From Variovorax paradoxus (GTDB lineage Bacteria > Pseudomonadota > Gammaproteobacteria > Burkholderiales > Burkholderiaceae_C), in NCBI RefSeq assembly GCF_030811855.1, contig NZ_JAUSRN010000011.1:62001-126000 (forward strand): a DNA stretch of 64,000 bases, written 5' to 3'. Shown piece by piece: positions 9,083-20,645 of this stretch. Position numbers and translations under genes: made by a program. How positions within the stretch are numbered: position 1 is the first letter of the stretch; each line of letters starts with the position of its first letter. The notes below the pieces were generated by a model. That model had not been told where the DNA came from. It saw only the letters and a program-made list of their open reading frames with translations, and did no database searches.

Positions 9083-10771
9083 TTACTTGCCCAGCACGCC
9101 CAACCGCTTGTTGATGAACCACTGCTGCGCAATCGACAACACGTTGTTCGTGATCCAGTACAGCACCAGGCCGGCCGGGAAGAAGATGAACATCACGCTG
9201 AACGCGAGCGGCATGATCCACATCAGCTTGGCCTGCATTGGATCCGGAGGCGTGGGGTTGAGCCAGGTCTGGAACAGCGAGGTGAGCGTCATCACGATCG
9301 GCAGGATGTACCAGGGATCGGGTGCCGACAGGTCGGTGATCCAGCCGACCCACGGTGCGTGGCGCATCTCGACCGACGACAGCAGCACCCAGTAGAGCGC
9401 GATGAACACCGGGATCTGGATCACGATGGGGAAGCAGCCGCCCATCGGGTTGACCTTCTCGGTCTTGTAGATGCGCATCATCTCCTGCTGCATTTCTTGC
9501 GGCTTGTCCTTCAGCCGCTCGCGCATTTCCATGATCTTGGGGTTGATGGCCTTCATCTTGGCCATGCTGGCGTAGGCCTTGGCGTTGAGCCAGTAGAAGG
9601 CCGCCTTCAGCAGCACCACCAGCGCCACGATGGCCCAGCCCCAGTTGCCCAAAATGCCGTGCAGCTGGTTCAGCAGCCAGTACAGCGGCTTGGAGATGAT
9701 GGCGAAGATGCCGTAGTCCTTGACCAGGTCCAGGCCGGGTGCAATGGCTTCGAGCTTCTTTTCTTCTTCGGGGCCGGCGAACAGCGCGCTGTTGACCACC
9801 TGGGTCTGGCCCGGGGCGATCTTCGGCAGCGTGGCCACCATGGCGACCGTGTACAGGTTCTCGCCCAGGTCCTTCACGCGGAACTCGCGCTTGAGCTGTT
9901 CGCTGGCGGGGTCGCCCTTGAGCAGCCAGGCCGATACGAAGTAGTGCTGCACCATGGCAATCCAGCCGTCGTTGGCGGGCGGCGGCGGTTCGATCTTGCC
10001 CTTGGAGATGTCCTTGAAGTCGAGCTTATGGAACTTCTTCTCGTTGGTGTACGCGGCCGGGCCGGTAAAGGTGTTGGTGCCGAACATGGTGCCCGCGGCC
10101 ACGGTGCCGTGGCGCAGCAGCTGCATGTAGAGCTGCGCGTCGCGCGGCTGGTCACTCACGTTGACGACTTCATGGCGCACGCCGATGGTGTAGTCGCCGC
10201 GCTTGAAGACATAGGTCTTGACGTACTTCAAGCCGCCCGAGGGCGCGCTTTCGAAGCTCACTTCGAGCGTGTTCTGGCCTTCGGCCATTTCGCGCGGACC
10301 CGCCTTCGGCGCCATCGGCGTCAGGTGGTTGGGGAACGGTTCACCAGTTTGGCTGAGCAGGCCGGTCTGCGCCACGTAGCGTGTGGCCGGCGAGTCGTTC
10401 TCGAACAGGACGACGTGCTTGGTGCGGTCGGCTTCCTCGTACTTCAGCAGCTCGAGGTAGTTGACCGTAGCGCCTTCGCTGTCGATCACTGCCTTGAACA
10501 GGTCGGTGGTCACGCTGACCCGCTCACGCGGCGCAGCCGGGGCGGCTTGCGTGGGCACCGTGCCCGCGCTGGCGCCGTTGGCGGACGCGGCGGCTGGCAC
10601 GCCGTTGCTGGCGGCCGGCGTGCTGCCTGCAGGCGCGGAGGCCACGGCAGCCGGCTTGCTCGACGGAAGGAAGGTCGGCTTGTTGCCGTTGAAGACCTGC
10701 CATTGGTCCCACAGCAGCACCAGCGAGAAACCAAAAATCACCCACAGGATCGTGCGGCGTATATCGTTCAT
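9083..10771 (-). CDS. yidC: Membrane protein insertase YidC
   Basis: The protein has 562 residues. It has an N-terminal helix (MNDIRRTILWVIFGFSLVLLW), a low-complexity Ala/Pro stretch, a large periplasmic beta-domain (about 90-340) and the conserved C-terminal insertase core with five helices (GNWGWAIVALVVLLKAAFYWL; KPQEMQQEMMRIYKTEKVNPMGGCFP). It inserts and folds inner membrane proteins with or without SecYEG. The start at 10771 overlaps the yidD stop by 4 bp and begins the canonical N-terminus; the frame stays open upstream but codes nothing conserved. It is the last gene of the rpmH operon. Confidence 0.97.
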   Translation of the reverse strand: MNDIRRTILWVIFGFSLVLLWDQWQVFNGNKPTFLPSSKPAAVASAPAGSTPAASNGVPAAASANGASAGTVPTQAAPAAPRERVSVTTDLFKAVIDSEGATVNYLELLKYEEADRTKHVVLFENDSPATRYVAQTGLLSQTGEPFPNHLTPMAPKAGPREMAEGQNTLEVSFESAPSGGLKYVKTYVFKRGDYTIGVRHEVVNVSDQPRDAQLYMQLLRHGTVAAGTMFGTNTFTGPAAYTNEKKFHKLDFKDISKGKIEPPPPANDGWIAMVQHYFVSAWLLKGDPASEQLKREFRVKDLGENLYTVAMVATLPKIAPGQTQVVNSALFAGPEEEKKLEAIAPGLDLVKDYGIFAIISKPLYWLLNQLHGILGNWGWAIVALVVLLKAAFYWLNAKAYASMAKMKAINPKIMEMRERLKDKPQEMQQEMMRIYKTEKVNPMGGCFPIVIQIPVFIALYWVLLSSVEMRHAPWVGWITDLSAPDPWYILPIVMTLTSLFQTWLNPTPPDPMQAKLMWIMPLAFSVMFIFFPAGLVLYWITNNVLSIAQQWFINKRLGVLGK

Positions 10772-11055
10772 GACGAAGACTTCTTGTCGGAGGAGAGAAG
10801 AGACGAAAACAGCGAGCCTGGCTTGCCAGTGCGACGCGGTGATTTCAGTGGAACCGGATCGTGCCCGCCCTGGCACCAGGGTTGGCAGCGCACGATGCGG
10901 TGCAAGGTGAGATAGCTGCCCTTGAGGGCGCCGTGCACTTCGAGCGCCTCGATCGAATAGACGGAGCAGGTCGGCTCGAAACGGCACGACTGCCCGAGCC
11001 AGGGGCTCAGCAATAGGCGATAGCCCTTCACAAGGCCGATCAGCAGGCGCTTCAT
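10768..11055 (-). CDS. yidD: Membrane protein insertion efficiency factor YidD
   Basis: The protein has 95 residues, with the family hallmarks YRLLLSPWLGQSCRFEPTCS, YSIEALEVHG and GG.DPVP near the end. It has an amphipathic N-terminus and three conserved cysteines. It is thought to assist YidC-dependent insertion. It overlaps rnpA (4 bp) and yidC (4 bp), so all three are translationally coupled. Confidence 0.95.
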   Translation of the reverse strand: MKRLLIGLVKGYRLLLSPWLGQSCRFEPTCSVYSIEALEVHGALKGSYLTLHRIVRCQPWCQGGHDPVPLKSPRRTGKPGSLFSSLLSSDKKSSS

Positions 11056-11447
11056 GATGACGAGGGTGCGGAAGAGCGCGCGGCCCGCGCCAGCAGTTGC
11101 TGGAGCTCGGCGCGCACGGCGGCCTTGAGCTTGTCCGAGGAGGCGCTCACGAATTCCTTGCGGTCAAAACCCGCGCGCAGCCGCACCACGTGCGCTGCAC
11201 GGGGCAGGCCGGCATCGGGTGCGGCGCTCACGGTATAGATCTGCCGCTTGATGGCGTTGCGCGTGACCGCGCGGCGCGCCCAGCGTTTGGGCACCATGGC
11301 ACCCAGCCAGACGTCGTCGGACGCGAACAAAGGCTGCGCGCTCGACGAATCGAGCGCGCAGCGATGCAATGCGAAATGAGCAGTGCGCGCCACGGTGGCA
11401 CCTGCAAGGACGGCCTGGAATTGCGCGCGGGTCTTGAGCCGCTGCAT
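11052..11447 (-). CDS. rnpA: Ribonuclease P protein component
   Basis: The protein has 131 residues. The family core is present: MQRLKTRAQFQAVLAG at the start, PKRWARRAVTRNAIKRQIY (the RNR motif, here RRAVTRNAIKR) and the C-terminal LR.GF helix. It binds RNase P RNA and supports tRNA 5' processing. The ATG at 11447 was chosen because it begins the conserved sequence; the frame is open further upstream into rpmH, without homology I can recognise. It lies 98 nt downstream of rpmH. Confidence 0.92.
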   Translation of the reverse strand: MQRLKTRAQFQAVLAGATVARTAHFALHRCALDSSSAQPLFASDDVWLGAMVPKRWARRAVTRNAIKRQIYTVSAAPDAGLPRAAHVVRLRAGFDRKEFVSASSDKLKAAVRAELQQLLARAARSSAPSSS

Positions 11448-11545
11448 GGGAGCCGGGCTGCTTGCGTCGTTGCTGATCGGGCCAGAAGGACTGGCGGCGA
11501 AAGCTGGCGCTGGCGGCTCGGCGGCTGGCAACGGCAGAACTGCCG

Positions 11546-11680
11546 TCAGACAGCCAGGCGCTTGCGGCCCTTGGCGCGGCGTGCGTTGATGACAGCGCGG
11601 CCGCCACGGGTCTTCATACGGACCAGAAAGCCGTGGGTACGGGCGCGGCGGACTTTGGAAGCTTGGTAAGTGCGTTTCAT
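11546..11680 (-). CDS. rpmH: 50S ribosomal protein L34
   Basis: The protein is 44 residues, starts [18 protein letters not shown] and ends with a lysine/arginine-rich tail, as in all bacterial L34 proteins. It is the first gene of the rpmH-rnpA-yidD-yidC operon and diverges from dnaA. Confidence 0.98.
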   Translation of the reverse strand: MKRTYQASKVRRARTHGFLVRMKTRGGRAVINARRAKGRKRLAV

Positions 11681-11820
11681 GATGAGATTTCCTGCTGATT
11701 CCCCCGATATGCACGCCGTCCTTCTATGAAGCCAAGAAGGCCATATCGGACATGCGGGCGCTGGGAGCGTTTTTCGGATGACCCCCGAAAGACGCAATGA
11801 GGTTTTCAGGGAAACCCGCA

Positions 11821-11849
11821 ATTATCGCAAACATTCGGCCCTTTACCAA
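11821..11849 (-). promoter_or_regulatory. Probable rpmH operon promoter
   Basis: On the minus strand, TTGGTA (11849-11844) and GATAAT (11826-11821) are separated by exactly 17 bp. This resembles a sigma-70 promoter and would give an rpmH leader of about 130 nt. Confidence 0.55.
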
Positions 11850-11892
11850 ACGCCGACCAACTTTGCGGGCCTTTGCCGGGCGCATGCGGGCA

Positions 11893-11951
11893 TGTGGATA
11901 AGGTTTTGACAAGTTAGAATGCGGGCCGCCTTGCAGCAGAGAATATCCACA
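11893..11951. promoter_or_regulatory. DnaA boxes and likely dnaA promoter (possible part of oriC)
   Basis: A perfect DnaA box (TTATCCACA on the minus strand, 11893-11901) lies just upstream of a -10-like TAGAAT (11915-11920), where a -35 element would be expected. A one-mismatch box (ATATCCACA) lies at 11943-11951. This fits DnaA autoregulation and is one of two origin candidates in the window. With only one perfect box, I do not call it the origin. Confidence 0.55.
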
Positions 11952-12001
11952 ATACATATACCAAAAAATGGACGAGGGACGCACCACTTTTTCAAGCACC
12001 C

Positions 12002-13381
12002 ATGTCGACTGACGGCATCGGTGAGAGCCTCTGGCAGGCCTGTGTCGACCAGCTCGCGCAGGAGCTGTCCGAGCAGCAATTCAACACCTGGATCAAGCCC
12101 CTGACGGCGCAAGTCGCTGACGACCTTTCGCGCATGACGGTGTTCGTAGCCAACCGCTTCAAGCTCGACTGGATCCGGGCCCAGTACGCAGGCAAGATTG
12201 CCGCCATGGCCGAGAAGATGTACGGCCAGCCCGTGGCGGTTGAGTTAGCGCTCGCTCCGCGTGAGGCGCCCGTGCGCTCGTCACCCGTGGCTGTTCTGGC
12301 CGAAACCGATGTGCCGCGCGACGTGGCCGGCCCCGGCGAAGAACCGGCTGCGGCAGGCTTCAAGAACCGCCTCAATTCAGGCCTCACCTTCGACACCCTT
12401 GTGGAGGGTACGGCCAACCGCATGGCGCGCGCCGCGGCCATGCACGTGGCCGGCATGCCGGGCCACCTGTACAACCCGCTGTTCATCTATGGCGGCGTCG
12501 GCCTGGGCAAGACCCACCTGATGCACGCTGTGGGTAACCGGCTGCTCGCAGACCGTCCCGATTCCAAAGTTCTCTACATCCACGCCGAGCAGTTCGTCTC
12601 GGATGTGGTCAAGGCCTACCAGCGCAAGACTTTCGACGAGTTCAAAGAACGCTACCACTCGCTCGATCTGCTCCTGATCGACGATGTGCAGTTCTTCGCC
12701 AACAAAGATCGCACGCAGGAAGAATTCTTCAATGCATTCGAAGCCCTGCTGGCCAAGAAGTCGCACATCGTGATGACCAGCGACACCTATCCCAAGGGCC
12801 TGGCCGACATCCACGAGCGGCTGGTCTCGCGCTTCGATTCGGGCCTCACCGTCGCCATCGAGCCGCCCGAGCTCGAAATGCGCGTGGCCATCCTGATCAA
12901 CAAGGCGCGCGCCGAATCGGCCGAAATGCCGGAAGAAGTGGCCTTCTTCGTCGCCAAGAACGTGCGCTCCAACGTGCGCGAGCTTGAAGGCGCGCTGCGC
13001 AAGATCCTGGCGTACTCCCGCTTCAATCAAAAAGAAATCTCGATTGCCCTGGCGCGCGAGGCTCTGCGCGATTTGCTGTCGATCCAGAATCGGCAGATTT
13101 CGGTCGAAAACATCCAGAAGACGGTGGCCGACTACTACAAGATCAAAGTCGCCGACATGTACAGCAAGAAGCGCCCGGCCAGCATCGCGCGGCCGCGGCA
13201 AATTGCCATGTACCTGGCCAAGGAGCTCACGCAGAAGAGCCTGCCCGAAATCGGCGAGCTGTTCGGCGGGCGCGACCACACCACGGTGCTGCATGCGGTG
13301 CGCAAGATTTCGGGCGAGCGCCAGCAGCTCACCGAACTCAACCAGCAGCTCCACGTGCTCGAGCAAACGCTCAAGGGCTGA
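12002..13381 (+). CDS. dnaA: Chromosomal replication initiator protein DnaA
   Basis: The protein has 459 residues. Domain I ([19 protein letters not shown]) and a short linker lead to the AAA+ domain III with Walker [11 protein letters not shown], Walker [10 protein letters not shown] and the sensor region. Domain IV, the DNA-binding helix-turn-helix, has [15 protein letters not shown]. It binds DnaA boxes and melts the origin. Its promoter region holds a perfect DnaA box. dnaN follows after 89 bp and gyrB after that, the standard bacterial order. Confidence 0.98.
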   Translation: MSTDGIGESLWQACVDQLAQELSEQQFNTWIKPLTAQVADDLSRMTVFVANRFKLDWIRAQYAGKIAAMAEKMYGQPVAVELALAPREAPVRSSPVAVLAETDVPRDVAGPGEEPAAAGFKNRLNSGLTFDTLVEGTANRMARAAAMHVAGMPGHLYNPLFIYGGVGLGKTHLMHAVGNRLLADRPDSKVLYIHAEQFVSDVVKAYQRKTFDEFKERYHSLDLLLIDDVQFFANKDRTQEEFFNAFEALLAKKSHIVMTSDTYPKGLADIHERLVSRFDSGLTVAIEPPELEMRVAILINKARAESAEMPEEVAFFVAKNVRSNVRELEGALRKILAYSRFNQKEISIALAREALRDLLSIQNRQISVENIQKTVADYYKIKVADMYSKKRPASIARPRQIAMYLAKELTQKSLPEIGELFGGRDHTTVLHAVRKISGERQQLTELNQQLHVLEQTLKG

Positions 13382-13470
13382 CCTCGAATGTCATCAGGAA
13401 TGCGCCTCGCAACAGCGGAGAATGGCGTCTTACAAGCGGATTCAAAGAGATAAGAGAAGAGGAAGAAGAC

Positions 13471-14577
13471 ATGATCGTTTTGAAGGCAACCCAAGACAAA
13501 GTCCTCGCCGCGCTGCAATCGGTGGCGGGCATCGTGGAACGGCGCCATACGCTGCCGATCCTCGCCAATGTGCTGATCCGCAAGACCGGCGGGCAGCTGC
13601 AGCTGACCACCAGCGATCTCGAGATCCAGATCCGCACCACGGCCGAACTCGGCGGCGATGAAGGCAACTTCACCACCACCATCGGCGCGCGCAAGCTCAT
13701 CGACATCTTGCGCACCATGCCGGCCGACCAGACCGTGAGCCTCGAATCGAACGCGAGCAAGCTGGTGCTGAAGGGCGGCAAGAGCCGCTTCACGCTGCAG
13801 TCGCTGCCGGCCGAAGACTTTCCACTGGTGCAAGAGGCCGCCAATTTCGGTCCCGTGTTCAGCGTGCCGCAAAAGACGCTGAAAGACCTGCTCTCGCAGG
13901 TCTCGTTTGCCATGGCCGTGCACGACATCCGCTACTACCTGAACGGCATCCTGTTCGTGGCCGAAGGCAAGCAGCTGAGCCTGGTAGCCACCGACGGCCA
14001 CCGCCTGGCGTTTTCGTCGGCCACGCTCGACGTCGAAGTGCCGCGCCAGGAAGTCATTCTTCCGCGCAAGACCGTGCTCGAGATGCAGCGCCTGCTGTCG
14101 GACGCCGAAGGCGCCATCGAGATGCAGTTTGCCAACAACCAGGCCAAGTTCAGCTTTGGCGGCATGGAGTTCGTCACCAAGCTGGTCGAGGGCAAGTTCC
14201 CCGACTACAACCGCGTGATTCCCAAGAACCACAAGAACAGTGTGACGCTCGGCCGCGCCCCGCTCCTGGCCAGCCTGCAGCGCACCGCCATCCTGACGAG
14301 CGAAAAGTTCAAGGGCGTGCGCCTGAACATCGAGCCCGGCACCCTGCGCATCGCATCGAACAACGCCGAGCAGGAAGAAGCGCAGGACGAACTCGACATC
14401 GACTACGGCGGCGACGCCATCGAAATCGGCTTCAACGTGACCTACCTGATCGACGCCCTGTCCAACATGGACCAGGACATGGTCAAGCTGGACCTGGCCG
14501 ACTCCAACAGCTCCGCCCTTTTGACCATCCCCGAGAACGCATCCTTCAAATACGTCGTGATGCCGATGCGAATCTAG
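13471..14577 (+). CDS. dnaN: DNA polymerase III sliding clamp (beta subunit)
   Basis: The protein has 368 residues with three clamp-type domains. It starts MIVLKATQDKVLAALQSVAGIVERRHTLPILANV and ends with the conserved YVVMPMRI. It tethers DNA polymerase III to DNA. A GAGGAAGAAG ribosome-binding site precedes the ATG. It is in the usual place between dnaA and gyrB. Confidence 0.98.
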   Translation: MIVLKATQDKVLAALQSVAGIVERRHTLPILANVLIRKTGGQLQLTTSDLEIQIRTTAELGGDEGNFTTTIGARKLIDILRTMPADQTVSLESNASKLVLKGGKSRFTLQSLPAEDFPLVQEAANFGPVFSVPQKTLKDLLSQVSFAMAVHDIRYYLNGILFVAEGKQLSLVATDGHRLAFSSATLDVEVPRQEVILPRKTVLEMQRLLSDAEGAIEMQFANNQAKFSFGGMEFVTKLVEGKFPDYNRVIPKNHKNSVTLGRAPLLASLQRTAILTSEKFKGVRLNIEPGTLRIASNNAEQEEAQDELDIDYGGDAIEIGFNVTYLIDALSNMDQDMVKLDLADSNSSALLTIPENASFKYVVMPMRI

Positions 14578-14609
14578 AAGACAGAAAACACAGCGCCTTG
14601 CGCAGACAG

Positions 14610-14627
14610 CCCGCGGCCCTCCGCGGG
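14610..14627 (+). other. Hairpin in the dnaN-gyrB gap
   Basis: A perfect 7-bp GC stem (CCCGCGG/CCGCGGG, loop CCCT) lies 32 nt after the dnaN stop and is followed only by TTT. It may attenuate transcription between dnaN and gyrB; termination is not clear. Confidence 0.4.
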
Positions 14628-14699
14628 TTTGCGCTTTCAAGAGGCCGGAAAAACAGGCTCCCAGAGCCCGCAAATCCCCGTGAACGCCGTGAGAGATAG

Positions 14700-17336
<2,637 letters not shown>

Positions 17337-17411
17337 TCGATCGTGTCGTTCGGACGGAAAGTGAAAGCTGTGCCAGATAGGTAAAAAATTTCTGGCGGAG
17401 TTGGTGAAATG

Positions 17412-17446
17412 AAGAGCGCCCTGCATTGCAAGGCGCTCTTTTTTTA
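17412..17446 (+). terminator. Terminator after gyrB
   Basis: A 9-bp perfect stem AAGAGCGCC/GGCGCTCTT (412-420 with 432-440 of this kilobase) is followed by seven Ts, 75 nt after the gyrB stop. Confidence 0.92.
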
Positions 17447-17716
17447 CTTGCTCAGGGGCCGTAAGGCACCGACAGTCTGCCGCTCGCGTTGCGGGGGCTG
17501 CGGTCCGGAGGCGGCGGGCACATGCCGCCCAGCCAGCGCCGCGCCCTCCAACTACCTTTCGTTGGGGATAGGGAGTTTCACCGATGCGCCTTCCATTGTC
17601 AGTTAGCCGTCAGGAATCCTATCCAGCATTGAATTCCAAAGTATTACTTTTGCTCAAAGACTCCGCCCCGGACCTCATTTCAGGGCAAGAGCCCAAAAAG
17701 CGATCTGGAGGGTGCG
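17447..17716. other. Non-coding gap before the cupin gene
   Basis: No gene is supported. The second half is visibly more AT-rich than the flanks (for instance around 17625-17660) and probably holds the promoter of the cupin-like gene. A good GGAGGG ribosome-binding site lies at 17707-17712. Confidence 0.5.
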
Positions 17717-18700
17717 ATGTGCGTGAACACCATGAAATCTGTCGGGGCTCCGGAAGCGACATATCGGATGTGGACGGAGGATCCTGACGCCTTCTCTACC
17801 CAGAGAATCACGCGGATGCGCCACAACTTTCACGAGCACCCTCTGTTTCAGGTGCCTGAACTCGTGAAGCTTGGGATGGAACTCTCGAAGCTGGACCTAT
17901 GCAGGTTCATGAACCCGAACAGGACGGTCGCATCCACGCTCGCGAATGACAGCAAGCATCCTGATGGACGCAGCATCGAGGAATTCTTCGAGCGCATGGA
18001 GGAGCCGGGTTCGTCAGTTGCCTTCTATCACATCGAAGCCATCCCTCGTTATCAGGCCCTGCTGACGTCGGCGGTGAACTCGATGCGCTCATTCGTCGAG
18101 CGCGAGCAATCGAAGATCTTCAGGGTGAACGGATTCGTCTTCTTCTCTGCTCCGCCTTCCGTCACGCCCTTTCACATCGATCGCGAGAACAACTTCTGGT
18201 TGCAGTTGCATGGTCACAAGACTCTCAACGTCTGGGATCACCGCGATCGCACCATCGTGGCGGCCGATGCCGTGGAGGATTTCATCGTCACGCAATCGCT
18301 CGGGAAAGTACGCTTCAACGAAGCGTTCTTGCCGCGCGGGCTGGAGTTCGATGCACAGCCGGGGGATGCCATCTACTTCCCGAGCACCGCGCCCCACATG
18401 ACACGGTCCAAGGCTGACCGGACCGGCCCTGGCGATCGCTTGTCGATCTCGATCGGCGTGACCTTCTACACCGCTGCTACGCGCGAGGTGGCACGCATTC
18501 ACCAGGTGAACCGGCTGATGCGCAAGTGCGGCATGTCACCCTCGTACCCAGGGGAATCGCCCGCTGCGGACCCAGTCAAATCGGCCATCGGCGGCTTCGT
18601 CGGCGCCGGGCGCGCCCGACTTGGCGCCGCGCGCGCCCGGTTCATCAGCATGACCTCAGGGCGACCCTTCAATTACAAGCCGCCGCCGGGCTCCTTTTGA
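17717..18700 (+). CDS. JmjC/cupin-8-like Fe(II)/2-oxoglutarate oxygenase-type protein
   Basis: The protein has 327 residues. The central part has the double-stranded beta-helix pattern of JmjC-like cupins: VTPFHIDRENNFWLQLHGHK holds an HxD metal motif (about residues 152-154), and PGDAIYFPSTAPHMTR gives the distal histidine. Substrates of related proteins range from ribosomal proteins to small peptides; none can be named here. A strong SD site precedes the ATG at 17717. Its codon use looks more mixed and its GC lower than the neighbouring core genes, so acquisition by transfer is possible. The C-terminal tail (from about 285) is Ala/Gly/Arg-rich. Confidence 0.75.
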   Translation: MCVNTMKSVGAPEATYRMWTEDPDAFSTQRITRMRHNFHEHPLFQVPELVKLGMELSKLDLCRFMNPNRTVASTLANDSKHPDGRSIEEFFERMEEPGSSVAFYHIEAIPRYQALLTSAVNSMRSFVEREQSKIFRVNGFVFFSAPPSVTPFHIDRENNFWLQLHGHKTLNVWDHRDRTIVAADAVEDFIVTQSLGKVRFNEAFLPRGLEFDAQPGDAIYFPSTAPHMTRSKADRTGPGDRLSISIGVTFYTAATREVARIHQVNRLMRKCGMSPSYPGESPAADPVKSAIGGFVGAGRARLGAARARFISMTSGRPFNYKPPPGSF

Positions 18701-18746
18701 CATTCACGGCCGACTTGAAACGTTGAGCTGGCGATCGGCTCCAGGA

Positions 18747-19013
18747 TCAGATCGACCGGTGCACGCGAACGCCGTTTCTGCCGCCTTGCATCATTCGCGC
18801 GACGCGTGCCAGCCCGCCGGTCCCGCTGGCCGCGCGGCCGACCAGTGCACCACCCGCCCCGCCCGCCAGCACGCGGCGCATCAGCGAGCGGCTGCTTCCC
18901 GCCTTCAGCAGCAGCAGAAGGCCTGCGCCGAGCACGGCCAGATGCTCGCCCGGAATACCGCGGCGCTGGGCGTCCATCTTCTTGAGGGTCTCGATCTTCG
19001 ATCCGATGGTCAT
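18747..19013 (-). CDS. Small hypothetical protein with one hydrophobic segment
   Basis: The protein has 88 residues, with a charged N-terminus (MTIGSKIETLKKMDAQRRG), a hydrophobic stretch (GEHLAVLGAGLLLLL) and a glycine/arginine-rich tail. I do not recognise it. The start at 19013 was chosen over the longer frame because an AAGGAG site precedes it. It is convergent with the cupin gene, and the long gap behind it contains a nested palindrome. Confidence 0.6.
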   Translation of the reverse strand: MTIGSKIETLKKMDAQRRGIPGEHLAVLGAGLLLLLKAGSSRSLMRRVLAGGAGGALVGRAASGTGGLARVARMMQGGRNGVRVHRSI

Positions 19014-19183
19014 TGAAAGCTCCTTTTCTGTACGAACTTCTTCATAACCAACGCGGCTTTGCACCGCTGTAGGCACGCGTCCCATGCGCCACGTCGGATC
19101 GGGCGCACAACCAAGGCGTATCAGGGTTTTCATAGGTGAGAGGCCGCAAAACGGCGCAGATACCCGTCACACAATCGTCACGA

Positions 19184-19240
19184 GCTATTAAAACAATAGC
19201 GTTCAACGGGTTGCCGAGGATCGTTCCTCGTAAACGCTAT
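19184..19240. repeat. Cluster of nested palindromes, GCTATT...AATAGC type
   Basis: GCTATT-AAAAC-AATAGC (19184-19200) is a perfect hairpin. Overlapping it, ATAGCGTT (19196-19203) pairs with AACGCTAT (19233-19240), and that pair encloses CGAGGA-TCGT-TCCTCG (19215-19230). No T run follows. The GCTAT...ATAGC core recurs at 20544, and TTTGCTA...TAGCAAA at 58676, so this looks like a dispersed family element. Confidence 0.6.
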
Positions 19241-19312
19241 ATCTAGCCCGACTCTTGCTAAGCAAAATCCTCGACGGATTTCACGTCACCCATGATCGAG
19301 GACATCGAAGCA

Positions 19313-19834
19313 ATGAACCTTATGCGTCTCCGGCAGCCGATGGCTGCATTGGTACTGGGCGGCACAGCAGCATTCTTCGGCGCGATGACCACATCGGCCC
19401 ATGCGTTCTCCAACCCGCCCATCCAAATGGCGCAGGGCGTCGAATACATGTGCGGCGGCACGAGCAAAGACGAAGCCGCTTTCATGCAGATGGTCTCGCC
19501 GCGCTGGGCGGCCACCCTCGAATTCGGTGTCAACGACAGCACGCAAAAGAGCAGTTTCCCGGCTCGGGCGGCGGTGCAGGTGCGCGAAAGGTACACGGGC
19601 CGTCCGGTGATGGAGGCGCAGTCTCAAGGGCCTTACATGCTCGCGCGGCTCGACCCAGGGGCGTATGACGTGAACGTCACGCTCGGCGGCCTCACGCTCA
19701 CACAGCCGCTGACAGTCATTGCGGGCGCGCCCGCGCGTGCCGTGTTCATGTGGCCGTCGAATTTCGACATGGCCTCGGTGCTGCCGCCCGCGCCGCAAAC
19801 GCAGGCACTCGCGCACACCTCCGGCGTCCGGTGA
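19313..19834 (+). CDS. Secreted protein, first of two tandem paralogues
   Basis: The protein has 173 residues from the ATG at 19313 (an ATG at 19292 would add seven). A Sec signal peptide ends at SAHA (about residue 29-32). The mature part starts NPPIQMAQGVEYMCGGTSKDEA and then shows a small beta-sandwich of the carboxypeptidase-regulatory/transthyretin type (QGPYMLARLDPGAYDVNVTLGG). It shares signature segments with the next gene: N-P-P-I-x-M, G-x-E-Y-M-x-G-G, M-x-x-V-(S/A)-P-R-W and LDPG-Y. I do not recognise a characterised member. It likely acts in the periplasm or on the surface. Confidence 0.75.
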   Translation: MNLMRLRQPMAALVLGGTAAFFGAMTTSAHAFSNPPIQMAQGVEYMCGGTSKDEAAFMQMVSPRWAATLEFGVNDSTQKSSFPARAAVQVRERYTGRPVMEAQSQGPYMLARLDPGAYDVNVTLGGLTLTQPLTVIAGAPARAVFMWPSNFDMASVLPPAPQTQALAHTSGVR

Positions 19835-19957
19835 GCGTTTTGTTCCCTCGGCTTGGCGCCGAGGTCGGATCCTTGTTAAGCCTTGTCTAAGCCGTGCGCC
19901 GCACAGTGGCGCCGTGGTGTTTCGCCACGCAGCTAAGGAAAGGAAAGGATCCAGATC

Positions 19958-20455
19958 ATGACGATCTCCCGCATTTCATCGCAAAGCCGGCCCAGAGCGG
20001 TCGCCATCACGCTGTTCGGCACCGCTCTCCTTTTTTTCGCGGCATTTTCTTCGGCGCATGCCACGGAGAATCCACCGATCCGCATGACCCATGGCATCGA
20101 ATACATGAGCGGCGGCATCGGCAGCGACGAGGCCCAGTTGATGGAAACGGTGGCGCCGCGCTGGCCGGCCACGTTCGAATTCGCGATCAAGGACCACAAA
20201 GGGGCCGATTTCGCATCGGACGTTCGCGTGACGGTGCGCGACGCGAAGGGCAGGGTGCTGCTCGACCACGTCGCCTCTGAGGGGCCGTTCATGGTTGCCC
20301 GCCTTGACCCCGGCACTTACGAAGTGGAGGCTCGCTTGCGCGGAAACACGCTCAAGCAAACGCTGCAGGTAACTCCAGGAACGCCCGCCCGGATGGCATT
20401 TTTGTGGCCGGCAGGCACCGACATGGCCTCCGTTGGCACAGGCACGGTGCAGTAA
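19958..20455 (+). CDS. Secreted protein, second of two tandem paralogues
   Basis: The protein has 165 residues. A signal peptide (TLFGTALLFFAAFSSAHA) is followed by NPPIRMTHGIEYMSGGIGSDEA, parallel to the gene 123 bp upstream. A C-terminal carboxypeptidase-regulatory-like beta domain has VRDAKGRVLLDHVASEGPFM and LDPGTYEVEA. The pair probably arose by tandem duplication; the first copy has a Cys in the EYMCGG segment where this one has Ser. Function is unknown. A GGAAAGGA-type ribosome-binding site precedes the ATG. Confidence 0.78.
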   Translation: MTISRISSQSRPRAVAITLFGTALLFFAAFSSAHATENPPIRMTHGIEYMSGGIGSDEAQLMETVAPRWPATFEFAIKDHKGADFASDVRVTVRDAKGRVLLDHVASEGPFMVARLDPGTYEVEARLRGNTLKQTLQVTPGTPARMAFLWPAGTDMASVGTGTVQ

Positions 20456-20543
20456 TTCGCTAGCCTGAATCCAGAGGCCGAGCGCTCGTTCTCGGATTTT
20501 GTGGGCCGGGTTGCCTGCAACCCCCGCTATCTGCCTGTGGTGC

Positions 20544-20560
20544 GCTATAGATAAAATAGC
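20544..20560. repeat. Short GCTAT...ATAGC palindrome
   Basis: GCTAT and ATAGC are separated by 7 AT-rich bases in the gap before the metallophosphoesterase gene. It has the same core as the element at 19184. Confidence 0.5.
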
Positions 20561-20645
20561 ATTACTCGGAACGGGCGCCTTCTTGAATGCGCGGCATGCG
20601 CCTTGCAGATGCTCTATCCCGGGCTTGCCCGTTCCCATTGCCTCC

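Noticed and set aside
11906-11911. TTGACA as a -35 for dnaA
   Set aside because: No -10-like hexamer at 16-18 bp downstream; TAGAAT is only 3 bp away.
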